From the NCBI GenBank assembly GCA_013694645.1, contig JACDBZ010000096.1, positions 1-8,799 on the forward strand: a stretch of DNA of 8,799 bases, written 5' to 3'. A model generated the notes under the pieces. It saw nothing but the letters and a program-made list of their open reading frames with translations. It was not told where the DNA came from and ran no database searches. The DNA comes from Chloroflexota bacterium. GTDB lineage: Bacteria; Chloroflexota; Limnocylindria; QHBO01. A program made the translations under genes and the position numbers. How positions within the stretch are numbered: position 1 is the stretch's first letter; every line of letters starts with the position of its first letter. Below are positions 1 to 6,150 of this stretch, piece by piece.

Positions 1-44
1 AAGCCGCGATCGGCCACGATCTTCTTGATAGAACCATTGGCCAT
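1..44 (-). CDS. Cold-shock protein (CspA family), N-terminal fragment
   Basis: Only the first 14 codons and part of the 15th are in the window, read leftward from ATG at 44-42. They give MANGSIKKIVADRG followed by a TT that could begin Phe, which matches the conserved start of CspA-type nucleic-acid-binding proteins (a GxIKKIxxDRGFGFI-like beginning). Such proteins are about 65-70 residues, form a single OB-fold and act as RNA chaperones in the cytoplasm. A strong SD (AGGAGG on the minus strand, 51-56) sits 6 bases before the ATG, which supports the start. The gene diverges from the guanine deaminase gene. The family call rests on a short but characteristic stretch, and the rest lies outside the window. 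Confidence 0.72.
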   Translation of the reverse strand, partial: MANGSIKKIVADRG

Positions 45-50
45 GAGTGG

Positions 51-56
51 CCTCCT
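51..56 (-). promoter_or_regulatory. Ribosome binding site of the cold-shock gene
   Basis: The plus strand reads CCTCCT, which is AGGAGG on the minus strand, 6 bases before the ATG at 44-42. This full-consensus SD decides the start of the fragmentary cold-shock gene. It contrasts with several plus-strand genes here that have no SD. Confidence 0.75.
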
Positions 57-71
57 AACTGTAGAAGCGCA

Positions 72-77
72 AGAGTA
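72..77 (-). promoter_or_regulatory. Possible -10 element for the cold-shock gene
   Basis: The minus strand reads TACTCT, the same hexamer as the -10 box before the Lrp-type gene at 8648-8653. It would place the transcript start near 64-66 and give a leader of about 20 bases that includes the SD. No convincing -35 hexamer is seen 16-18 bp upstream, so the call is tentative. The hexamer lies within the palindrome GAGTACTC (73-80). Confidence 0.3.
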
Positions 78-92
78 CTCGGTCTGCGCATG

Positions 93-98
93 TAGCAT
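93..98 (+). promoter_or_regulatory. Possible -10 box of the guanine deaminase gene (leaderless)
   Basis: TAGCAT fits TANNNT and ends 8 bases before the ATG at 107. No SD-like sequence precedes that ATG, so transcription would begin at or next to the start codon. No good -35 is seen. The pattern is repeated before the genes at 1479, 2557 and 8661, which is the main support. Confidence 0.3.
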
Positions 99-106
99 CG
101 GCCCCG

Positions 107-1423
107 ATGACGACGCTCCCGGCTGCCCCTCCATTCGCGCTCCGCGCCAGGCTTCTCTCGCCATTGGCCGACGGCGGGCTCCTCGACGAGCGTGATGGCC
201 TTCTCGAGGTCGATGCGTCGGGACGCATGGTGGGCGTGGGACCCTGGTCCGACGCCGCTTCAGCATCGGCCGTGGACGTGCGGCCGCTGGTGTTGATGCC
301 GGGCATGGTCGACCTTCACGCACACCTGCCGCAGATCCCGAACGCCGGGCTCGGGAGCGGGCTTGACCTGTTGACCTGGCTGGATCGATATATCTTCCCG
401 CTCGAGCGCGCGTATGACCGCTCCGTTGCCGAGCGTCAGGCGCCGGCGGCATTCCGTGCCTTCGCGGCGGCCGGCACAACCACCGTGGTCGCCTATGCGG
501 CGCTTTGGCCGGACTCGACCGACGCGGCCTTCGCAGCCGCCGAGGAGCACGGCATCCGGGCGGTGATCGGCAAGGTGATGATGGATCGGCTCACCTATGA
601 CGGCGACATCGAGCCGGGCGAGATTCTCGAAACGAGTCTCCGACAGTCTGACGCGCTGGCGTCGCGCTGGCATGGAGCAGCGGACGGCAGGCTGCACTAC
701 GCATTCACGCCGCGCTTCGCGGTCAGCTGCACGGAGGAGATGCTCCGCGAATCAGCGTTGCTGGCCGCCCATCACGGCGCGTACTGGCAGACGCACCTGT
801 CCGAGGACGCGGGCGAGGTCAGCGAGGTCCGCCGCCTGTTTCCCGAAGCACGCGACTACCTCGACGTCTACGACCGTGTCGGTGCGCTGGGGACGCGATC
901 GATCCTGGCTCACGCGATCCACCTGTCCGAGCGAGAGGTGGCGCGCCTGGTCGAAAGCGGCTCGCGCGTTGCGCATTGCCCGGGGTCGAACCTGTTCCTC
1001 TCGAGCGGGATGATGCCGCTCGGCGCCTATCGAGCCGCTGGCATGAGCGTCGGGCTGGGCAGCGACGTGGCGGCGGGGCCCGAGGTCTCGATATTCAGCG
1101 TCATGCGCGCGGGAGCCGTCACGCAGCGTGTGCTGGAGCTGACCGGCAAGGGCGATTCAGCCGGAATGTTGCGTCCGCTGGACTGGATCCGGCTCGGATC
1201 GCTTGATGGCGCGCGGGTGCTGGGCCTGGACGCCGACATCGGTTCGCTCGAGGTCGGGAAGGAAGCCGACGTGATCGCCATCGATCCGCGGTTCACGAAT
1301 CCGTTGCCGACCGATGATCCGCCATCGGCGGCGGATGACGTCGCCAGCCGCCTCATCTTCCGCCCGCACCCGAACATGGTTCGCGCCGCCTGGGTACGTG
1401 GGCGCCTGCTCGACCGCGGCTGA
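107..1423 (+). CDS. guaD: Guanine deaminase-like amidohydrolase
   Basis: This 438-residue protein is a complete metal-dependent amidohydrolase. Metal-ligand motifs appear in order: HAH at 71-73 in PGMVDLHAHLPQ, H230 in QTHLSED, H269 in LAHAIHL and D320 in GLGSDVAAG. TPRFAVSC (201-208), the LLTWLDRYIFPLE stretch after the HxH motif, and HCPGSNLFLSSG (290-301) resemble guanine deaminase more than the MTA/SAH or atrazine-type deaminases. The expected reaction is hydrolysis of guanine to xanthine and ammonia in the cytoplasm with bound zinc. The length is usual for the family. The ATG at 107 lacks an SD but follows a TANNNT box. A related deaminase of another purine or pterin substrate cannot be excluded. 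The xanthine product would normally go to a molybdenum enzyme, which may relate to the Moco genes downstream. Confidence 0.72.
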   Translation: MTTLPAAPPFALRARLLSPLADGGLLDERDGLLEVDASGRMVGVGPWSDAASASAVDVRPLVLMPGMVDLHAHLPQIPNAGLGSGLDLLTWLDRYIFPLERAYDRSVAERQAPAAFRAFAAAGTTTVVAYAALWPDSTDAAFAAAEEHGIRAVIGKVMMDRLTYDGDIEPGEILETSLRQSDALASRWHGAADGRLHYAFTPRFAVSCTEEMLRESALLAAHHGAYWQTHLSEDAGEVSEVRRLFPEARDYLDVYDRVGALGTRSILAHAIHLSEREVARLVESGSRVAHCPGSNLFLSSGMMPLGAYRAAGMSVGLGSDVAAGPEVSIFSVMRAGAVTQRVLELTGKGDSAGMLRPLDWIRLGSLDGARVLGLDADIGSLEVGKEADVIAIDPRFTNPLPTDDPPSAADDVASRLIFRPHPNMVRAAWVRGRLLDRG

Positions 1424-1428
1424 CCACC

Positions 1429-1461
1429 TGCCACCGGTCATCGGCGCCGAACGGTGAGGCA
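1429..1461. repeat. Inverted repeat between the guanine deaminase and holin-like genes
   Basis: TGCC-ACCG (1429-1436) can pair with CGGT-GA-GGCA (1452-1461), giving an 8-bp stem with a 2-base bulge. The loop holds the small palindrome TCGGCGCCGA (1441-1450). It begins 5 bases after the guanine deaminase stop and ends before the -10 box at 1467. It could end transcription or bind a regulator. There is no T-tract, so it is not a classical intrinsic terminator. Confidence 0.35.
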
Positions 1462-1466
1462 TCGGC

Positions 1467-1472
1467 TAGGCT
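1467..1472 (+). promoter_or_regulatory. -10 box of the holin-like gene (leaderless)
   Basis: TAGGCT (TANNNT) ends 6 bases before the ATG at 1479, a spacing that puts the transcript start on the start codon. There is no SD between box and ATG, and no clear -35. The same box, spacing and lack of SD recur at 2545-2550 before the protease gene. Confidence 0.42.
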
Positions 1473-1478
1473 ACATCC

Positions 1479-1856
1479 ATGGACCGAGCCCTCCAGATCC
1501 TGATCAATGCTGCCGCGCTCTACGTGGCGGTCCTGATCGTGCCGAACCTGGAATTCACCGGGGAGTGGTGGAAGCTCCTGCTGGTTGCCGCGATCTTCGG
1601 CGTGGTCAACACGTTCGTGCGGCCCATCCTGCGCATCTTCACCCTCCCGATCACGATCATGACGCTCGGCCTGTTCCTGCTCGTGATCAACGCGCTGATG
1701 CTGCTCCTGACCGGCGTCATCTCGAACGAGCTCAATCTCGGGCTGACCGTGGGTGACTTCCTCGCTGCCCTGCTCGGCTCGATCGTCATCAGCATCGTCG
1801 GAATGCTGCTCTCCACCGTGATCGGCAGCAGCCGCATGGCCGGGCGCTTCCTCTGA
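1479..1856 (+). CDS. Phage-holin-family IV (PF04020-like) four-helix membrane protein
   Basis: This 125-residue protein is almost entirely hydrophobic. Likely transmembrane segments are about 3-22, 32-51, 55-79 and 93-115, with the motif VNTFVRPIL (43-51) between helices two and three. Size, helix count and the N-x-x-x-RPIL stretch match the small chromosomal family named after mycobacteriophage holin superfamily IV. Despite the name, these are widespread housekeeping-type membrane proteins of unproven role, and there is no phage context here. The start is supported by a TAGGCT box 6 bases upstream. The stop codon TGA (1854-1856) overlaps a possible CTG start of the next gene, suggesting the two are translated together. 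Confidence 0.72.
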   Translation: MDRALQILINAAALYVAVLIVPNLEFTGEWWKLLLVAAIFGVVNTFVRPILRIFTLPITIMTLGLFLLVINALMLLLTGVISNELNLGLTVGDFLAALLGSIVISIVGMLLSTVIGSSRMAGRFL

Positions 1857-2542
1857 CGTTCGCTCCGGTCGAGACCCCCGCCCGCGCGCCCGGTCCCGTC
1901 GGGATCCTATTCGGCATATCGCTGGCCATCGCCGTCACCCTCGCCGGGCCGCTTCTCCTGTTCAATCCGTGGCTCACCTCCGCGCTCCAGGCTCGGCACG
2001 GGGTTGCGGCGGCACTCGATACCTCGCAGGCGGAGGTGGACCGGGTCACCGGCGAGATCCTTGGCGATCTGTACGTGAACGGACCGTTCGACGCGTCGCT
2101 GACGTCCGGCGAGCCGCTGCTGGACGAGCGCGAGCGTTCCCACATGGCCGATGTCTCGCGCCTTGTCCAGCTGCTGGCCGGGATCGTCGTCGTGGCGCTC
2201 GTGATCGCGTCGGTCATGGGGTCCTGGCTCCGTCACGAGCGCAGGCGGCAGGGCCGAATCATGCTCACCGCCGCGGGGTTGATCGGCGCGCTGGCCATCC
2301 TGTTGGCCGGCATCTTCGTGGTGGCATTCGAGCCGGCATTCCTGGCCTTCCATGCCATCTTCTTTCCGCCCGGCACATATCTGTTCAGTGAGGGCTCCAG
2401 GCTGATCGTCCTCTTCCCGCAGGGATTCTGGTTTGACGCCTCGATCGTCGCCGGAGCCGCCATCGTCGTGACTGCGCTGGTCGTGACCGTCATCGGCTTC
2501 GCGCGATGGCGAGACGGCTCGCAACCATCTTCCGAAGCCTGA
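1853..2542 (+). CDS. DUF1461/TIGR01906 membrane protein, Lit-like
   Basis: From a CTG at 1853 the reading frame encodes 229 residues. Four likely membrane segments are at about 16-38, 103-125, 136-159 and 198-218. Two histidine motifs typical of the family are present: ERSHMADV (H97), just before helix two, and AFHAIFF (H167), in the loop after helix three, followed by LIVLFPQGFWFD (184-195). In Firmicutes, Lit of this family moves an acyl chain within lipoproteins to make the lyso form; whether this homologue does so is inference. No ATG, GTG or TTG lies in frame upstream of a GTG at 2036, and starting there would remove the first membrane helix. The CTG overlaps the preceding stop as CTGA, so coupled translation from CTG is the best guess. 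A sequencing error or a shortened protein from 2036 are alternatives. Confidence 0.62.
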   Translation: MTFAPVETPARAPGPVGILFGISLAIAVTLAGPLLLFNPWLTSALQARHGVAAALDTSQAEVDRVTGEILGDLYVNGPFDASLTSGEPLLDERERSHMADVSRLVQLLAGIVVVALVIASVMGSWLRHERRRQGRIMLTAAGLIGALAILLAGIFVVAFEPAFLAFHAIFFPPGTYLFSEGSRLIVLFPQGFWFDASIVAGAAIVVTALVVTVIGFARWRDGSQPSSEA

Positions 2543-2544
2543 TC

Positions 2545-2550
2545 TAGACT
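2545..2550 (+). promoter_or_regulatory. -10 box of the site-2 protease gene (leaderless)
   Basis: TAGACT lies 2 bases after the stop of the Lit-like gene and ends exactly 6 bases before the ATG at 2557. No SD fits in the 14-base gap. The box suggests a separate promoter for the protease and the genes downstream of it. A recognisable -35 hexamer is lacking. Confidence 0.45.
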
Positions 2551-2556
2551 CAGCCC

Positions 2557-3681
2557 ATGGGCTCAGGATGGAAGGTCGGTCGGGTGGCCGGCATCGACCT
2601 CGCGATTCACCCGAGTTGGCTGGTCATAGCCTTTCTGCTCACCTTCTCGCTCGCCGATGCCTTCTTCCCGCGGCTGATCCCCGGCTGGACGACGGGCCAG
2701 TACTGGCTTGTCGGCGTCGGCACTGCCCTCCTCTTCTTCGCCTCTGTCCTTGCGCACGAGTTCTCGCACGCCATCGTTGCCCGCCGGCTGGGGCTCAAGG
2801 TTGCGGGCATCACGCTCTTCATCTTCGGCGGCGCCACCAGCATCGAGACCGATTCGCGCAGCGCGCGAGACGAGGCGCTCATCGCCCTCGCCGGCCCCGT
2901 TGCGAGCCTGGTGATCGGTGGGGTTCTGCTGGCGATCGGCGCGCTCGTGACGCAACCGGAGGTGAGCGCGATCGTCGGCTGGCTGGGCATCATCAATGTC
3001 GTGCTGGGGGCGTTCAACCTGGTGCCGGGCTATCCGATGGATGGCGGCCGCGTCCTGCGCGCCATCCTGTGGCGCGTCCGCGGCGATCCGCTCACGGCGA
3101 CGCGACAGGCGGCCATGGTGGGTCGCGTGATCGGGTACCTCATGGTCGCCGGCGGCATCTACTGGGCGCTCCGTTCGCGCGACATCGGCAGTGGCCTCTG
3201 GCTTGCCCTTGTCGGCTGGTTCCTCGCCACGTCGGCCGAGGCGACCATGCAGCAGGCCGGCATCGAGCGATCGCTGAGCGGGGTGCGCGTCCGTGACGCG
3301 ATGGACGCGACGCCCGCGGCCATCTCGCCGAACGAATCGGTCGCCGACCTGGTGTCCGAGCGCATGTTGCGCGGCGATGACCGCTCGTTCCTGGTGCGGC
3401 ACCCCGACGGCGGCCTGGCCGGGATGGTGACCCTGGGCGACGTGCGCCGCCTGCCGCGCGAGTCCTGGGCCGACAGGCGGGTGACCGACATCATGACCCG
3501 CTACGGTGACCTCGCCACCATCGGTCCCGACGAGCCGCTGGCCGATGCTCTCCGGCTCATCCAGGAGCGCGAGGTCGGCCAGCTTCCGGTCATCGGCGAA
3601 GAAGCCCGGCAGCCTCTCGGGATCGTCACCCGGAGCGGAATCCTGCGCCTCATCGACGCGCGTCTGAAGCTTGGCGTCTGA
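2557..3681 (+). CDS. Site-2 protease (M50 family) with two CBS domains
   Basis: This 374-residue intramembrane zinc protease has the catalytic motif HEFSH at 67-71 (zinc ligands H67 and H71, catalytic E68) in the second hydrophobic segment. The third zinc ligand is D162 in NLVPGYPMDGGRVLRA (154-169). Hydrophobic helices span roughly 20-40, 48-66, 108-130, 138-156, 186-204 and 210-226. Two CBS domains follow, about 247-301 and 310-368, and probably sense an adenosine nucleotide or a similar ligand. The order peptidase then paired CBS matches the SpoIVFB-like/Rip3 group, which cut membrane-bound regulators within the bilayer. No anti-sigma factor or other substrate is encoded nearby. The start is 6 bases after a TAGACT box, and moeA follows the stop after 9 bases. 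Confidence 0.88.
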   Translation: MGSGWKVGRVAGIDLAIHPSWLVIAFLLTFSLADAFFPRLIPGWTTGQYWLVGVGTALLFFASVLAHEFSHAIVARRLGLKVAGITLFIFGGATSIETDSRSARDEALIALAGPVASLVIGGVLLAIGALVTQPEVSAIVGWLGIINVVLGAFNLVPGYPMDGGRVLRAILWRVRGDPLTATRQAAMVGRVIGYLMVAGGIYWALRSRDIGSGLWLALVGWFLATSAEATMQQAGIERSLSGVRVRDAMDATPAAISPNESVADLVSERMLRGDDRSFLVRHPDGGLAGMVTLGDVRRLPRESWADRRVTDIMTRYGDLATIGPDEPLADALRLIQEREVGQLPVIGEEARQPLGIVTRSGILRLIDARLKLGV

Positions 3682-3690
3682 CCTGGGCCG

Positions 3691-4887
3691 ATGCTGACGG
3701 TCGACGAGGCGCTGGCTCGACTCCTGGACGGTGTGCGGCTGGCCGATGGCGAGGAGGTCGGCCTGGCCGCTGCCCTGGGTCGCGTGCCGGCCGAGCCTCA
3801 CGTGGCCGCGCCGATCGACGTGCCTCCATTCGCGAACTCCGCCATGGACGGCTATGCCCTGCGTGCCGCCGACGGCGGCACCCCGCGACGGGTGGTCGGG
3901 GAGTCCCGGGCCGGGGGCCCGCGCGCCGCGGCCGTCGAGCCCGGCACGGCGGTGCGGATCATGACCGGCGCTCCGATGCCCGACGGGACCGACACGGTCG
4001 TGCCGATCGAGGAGGCCGAGGAGCGAGCCGGAATGGTCACGTTGGCGACGACACCTTCTCCGGGAGCACACCGTCGCCCTGCCGGGCTTGATGTGCGTCG
4101 CGGCGAGCTCGTGCCGCTGCCGAGGTCGCCGATCACGCCATCCGGGATCGGGCTGCTGGCGGCGATGGGGATCGCGCGGATCGAGGTTCGTCGGCGCCCG
4201 CGGGTCGCGATCCTCTCCACCGGCGACGAGCTGCGTGATCCTGGTTCGTCGCTGGGCCACGGCGAGATCTATGATGCGAACGCGCCAGCCCTGGCAGCCG
4301 CGGTGATCGAGGCTGGCGCAGAGCCGATAATGCTCGAGCGTGCGCGCGACGAGCCCGATCTCATCGAAGCCCGTGTCCGTGAGGGCGCGGATCAGGCGGA
4401 TCTGCTGATCGTCTCGGGTGGGGTGAGCGTGGGGGATCACGATCATGTTCGCGGCGTCATCGAGCGGCTCGGCGCGCTCGACTTCTGGCGGATCGCGGTT
4501 CAGCCGGGCAAGCCGCTCGCCTTCGGGCGCGTGGGCGAGACGCCGGTGATCGGCCTTCCCGGGAATCCCGTCAGCGCGCTCGTGACCTTCGAGCTGTTCG
4601 TGCGGCCGATGCTGCGCGCCATGGTCGGACTGACCGGCGACGGTCGGCTGCGGGTCCCCGTCCGCGTCTCCGAGGCGATCAGCAAGGATCCCGCCCGGCG
4701 TGCCTACCTGCGCGTGCTCGTTGAGCGCGACTTCGATGGCTATCGCGGCACCTCGGCGGGCGGCCAGGGATCGTCGCAGCTGCTGCCCTTGGCATCGGCG
4801 AATGCGCTGCTGATCGTGCCGGAGGGTGTGCCGGCCACCGAGCCCGGGCGTTCCTACGAAGCCCTGCTGCTGGGAGGAATGACATGA
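3691..4887 (+). CDS. moeA: Molybdopterin molybdenumtransferase MoeA
   Basis: This 398-residue protein inserts molybdate into adenylylated molybdopterin, the final step of basic Moco synthesis in the cytoplasm. Typical MoeA blocks are FANSAMDGYA (47-56), RIMTGAPMPDGTD (89-101), AILSTGDELRDPG (173-185), IVSGGVSVGDHD (240-251), AVQPGKPLAFG (269-279) and GLPGNPVSALVTFELF (288-303). D53, T92, E180 and D249 occupy positions usually linked to substrate or metal binding. Length is normal and the C-terminal domain is complete. The ATG is 9 bases after the protease stop with only a weak SD, so translation is probably coupled. The last four bases (ATGA) overlap the moaC-moaB start. Confidence 0.93.
   Translation: MLTVDEALARLLDGVRLADGEEVGLAAALGRVPAEPHVAAPIDVPPFANSAMDGYALRAADGGTPRRVVGESRAGGPRAAAVEPGTAVRIMTGAPMPDGTDTVVPIEEAEERAGMVTLATTPSPGAHRRPAGLDVRRGELVPLPRSPITPSGIGLLAAMGIARIEVRRRPRVAILSTGDELRDPGSSLGHGEIYDANAPALAAAVIEAGAEPIMLERARDEPDLIEARVREGADQADLLIVSGGVSVGDHDHVRGVIERLGALDFWRIAVQPGKPLAFGRVGETPVIGLPGNPVSALVTFELFVRPMLRAMVGLTGDGRLRVPVRVSEAISKDPARRAYLRVLVERDFDGYRGTSAGGQGSSQLLPLASANALLIVPEGVPATEPGRSYEALLLGGMT
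4872..4878 (+). promoter_or_regulatory. Ribosome binding site of the moaC-moaB gene
   Basis: GGGAGGA within the end of moeA lies 5 bases before the ATG at 4884. It is a clear SD for an internal operon gene, unlike the leaderless-looking genes at 1479 and 2557, and fixes the ATG at 4884 as the start. Confidence 0.65.
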
Positions 4888-5852
4888 GTCGACCGACACA
4901 CCTCGATGCCGATGGCGCTCCGCGGATGGTCGACGTGGGCGATAAGCCGATCACGTCCCGCCGTGCGGTGGCCGCAGCGGTGGTGCGCATGCAGCCCGAG
5001 GTGCTGGCCACGCTCCTCGATGCGGGCGGACCGAAGGGAGATGCGCTGGTGACGGCACGGCTGGCGGGGATCGGGGGCGCCAAGCGAACCTCGGACCTGA
5101 TCCCTCTCTGCCACCCGTTGCCCCTCGACCGCGTCGACGTCGAGCTGACGCCGGATCGGGCCGCGGGCACCGTCACAATCCGGGCCGAGGCTCGCGCCAC
5201 TGCTCGCACCGGGGTGGAGATGGAAGCGCTGACCGCTGCCAGCGTCGCGGCCCTGACGCTGTACGACATGGCCAAGGCGCTCCAGCGGGACATCGTCATC
5301 GAGCGGGTCGAGCTGCTCGAGAAGTCCGGCGGACGCTCGGGTGGCTATCGTCGGGAAGAGCGCGCCGCGTCCGCCGAGCACGAGGCAATCGTCGTCACCT
5401 GCTCGAATCGTTCGGCGGCGGGGGAGCGAGAGGATGCCTCCGGGCCGACCCTCGTTGCTGCGCTGCGCGAGGCCGGCTTCAACGTCGCCCCTGAAGCCCT
5501 CATCATCGCCGACGATGAGGTCGAGATCGCGTCGGTGCTGGCACGCCTGGTCGATGCCGGCCATCGGCTGATCCTCACCACCGGCGGAACCGGGTTGACG
5601 CCCACCGACGTCACGCCATCGGCAACGCGCAGGGTGATCGACCGCGAAGCGCCGGGCCTTGCCGAGCTCATGCGCGCAGCCGGGATGTTGTCGACGCCAA
5701 TGGCGGCTCTTTCGCGTGGGGTGGTCGGCACGCGGAATGGCGCACTGATCGCCAACCTTCCGGGTTCCCCGAAGGGGGCGTCCGAGTCGCTGGCCGCGCT
5801 GCTTCCCGTCCTTCGTCACGCGCTCGACCAGCTCGCCGGCGGCGATCACTGA
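4884..5852 (+). CDS. Bifunctional Moco biosynthesis protein, MoaC-MoaB/MogA fusion
   Basis: This 322-residue protein joins two Moco enzymes. Residues 1-155 are MoaC, cyclic pyranopterin monophosphate synthase: GGPKGDAL with K51, LIPLCHPLPLD (72-82) with H77, and TLYDMAKAL with D128 and K131 match the catalytic residues known from E. coli MoaC. Residues from about 165 to 318 are a MoaB/MogA-type domain: VTCSNR (171-176), LTTGGTGLTPTDVTP (231-245) and RGVVGTRNGALIANLPGSPKG (278-298). That domain normally adenylylates molybdopterin before MoeA acts. A linker of about ten residues rich in R, E and A joins them. The fusion thus combines the ring-forming step with the step just upstream of MoeA. 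Similar fusions are known in other bacteria. MoaA, MoaD and MoaE are not in this window. Confidence 0.9.
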   Translation: MSRPTHLDADGAPRMVDVGDKPITSRRAVAAAVVRMQPEVLATLLDAGGPKGDALVTARLAGIGGAKRTSDLIPLCHPLPLDRVDVELTPDRAAGTVTIRAEARATARTGVEMEALTAASVAALTLYDMAKALQRDIVIERVELLEKSGGRSGGYRREERAASAEHEAIVVTCSNRSAAGEREDASGPTLVAALREAGFNVAPEALIIADDEVEIASVLARLVDAGHRLILTTGGTGLTPTDVTPSATRRVIDREAPGLAELMRAAGMLSTPMAALSRGVVGTRNGALIANLPGSPKGASESLAALLPVLRHALDQLAGGDH

Positions 5853-5903
5853 CTCCGATTTGGGGATATCCGCCCAATGTCGCCGGAGGCGTGCGCCACC
5901 ATC

Positions 5904-5945
5904 CCGTCACGCATTCGTCAGCGGGATGAATGGCTGAGTGGACGG
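5904..5945. repeat. Array unit 1
   Basis: The outer arms are CCGTC (5904-5908) and GACGG (5941-5945). Inside, CATTCGTC (5912-5919) pairs with GATGAATG (5925-5932) with one G-T wobble around a 5-base loop. The outer right arm has a short insertion compared with later units. Confidence 0.6.
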
Positions 5946-5953
5946 TATCATGC

Positions 5954-5997
5954 CCGTCAGATAGTCGGCTGTGGTCTACCCTGAGCTTCGCTGACGG
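5954..5997. repeat. Array unit 2
   Basis: Perfect 7-base arms CCGTCAG (5954-5960) and CTGACGG (5991-5997) enclose a degenerate 30-base interior. The right arm CTGAC can instead pair with GTCAG at 6007-6011 of the next unit. Confidence 0.6.
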
Positions 5998-6004
5998 CCT
6001 CGGC

Positions 6005-6048
6005 CAGTCAGAACGGCCGAATGCATGCGGCGCATGAATATCTGACGG
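6005..6048. repeat. Array unit 3
   Basis: CAGTCAG (6005-6011) and CTGACGG (6042-6048) pair at 6 of 7 positions. Inside, ATGC (6025-6028) and GCAT (6032-6035) form a small stem. In the alternative register ATGAATATCTGACGG (6034-6048) pairs with 6066-6080 at 13 of 15 positions. Confidence 0.6.
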
Positions 6049-6065
6049 TCTGGCGGACAGGGATC

Positions 6066-6099
6066 CCGTCAGCCATTCATCCGGTGGATGGTCTGACGG
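6066..6099. repeat. Array unit 4
   Basis: Arms CCGTCAG (6066-6072) and CTGACGG (6093-6099) are perfect. An inner stem pairs CATCC (6078-6082) with GGATG (6086-6090). This is the cleanest hairpin of the array. Confidence 0.68.
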
Positions 6100-6116
6100 T
6101 CTGGCCGGCACCGACC

Positions 6117-6150
6117 CTGTCAGCCACTCACCCGCGGCATGATCTGACGG
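6117..6150. repeat. Array unit 5
   Basis: CTGTCAG (6117-6123) pairs with CTGACGG (6144-6150) with one G-T wobble. It has exactly the length of unit 4 and begins 51 bp after it. The interior has changed (GCCACTCACCC compared with GCCATTCATCC). Confidence 0.65.

Larger units (their letters stand above)
5904..6150. repeat. Tandem array of five palindromic units, period about 51 bp
   Basis: Left arms related to CCGTCAG occur at 5904, 5954, 6005, 6066 and 6117. Right arms related to CTGACGG end at 5945, 5997, 6048, 6099 and 6150, so the right ends are spaced 52, 51, 51 and 51. The last two units are the most alike, and the 17-base spacers after 6048 and 6099 match at 12 of 17 positions. ATCCCGTCA is identical at 5901-5909 and 6063-6071. 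Each right arm can also pair with the next left arm, so two alternative sets of hairpins exist. 51 bp is about five turns of B-DNA, which would place all units on the same face. The array ends 53 bases before the ATG of the Fe-S oxidoreductase. A function as operator, structured leader, terminator or REP-like element cannot be decided from sequence. Confidence 0.8.

Noticed and set aside
1479..1856. Prophage remnant suggested by the holin-family name
   Set aside because: There are no phage structural, lysis or integrase genes, and this small membrane family is common in bacterial chromosomes.
2563..4899. Very long open frame on the minus strand (about 778 codons) across the protease and moeA genes
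   Set aside because: It is a by-product of high GC and codon bias: the predicted protein is rich in R, D, H, Q and G with no family motifs, and the plus strand carries two clear complete genes.
4854..5849. Long minus-strand open frame opposite the moaC-moaB gene
   Set aside because: Composition is shadow-like and there are no motifs; the plus-strand protein has all catalytic residues.
5904..6150. CRISPR array
   Set aside because: The units are palindromic and diverged, intervals between them are 7-17 bases and similar to each other, and no cas gene is present.
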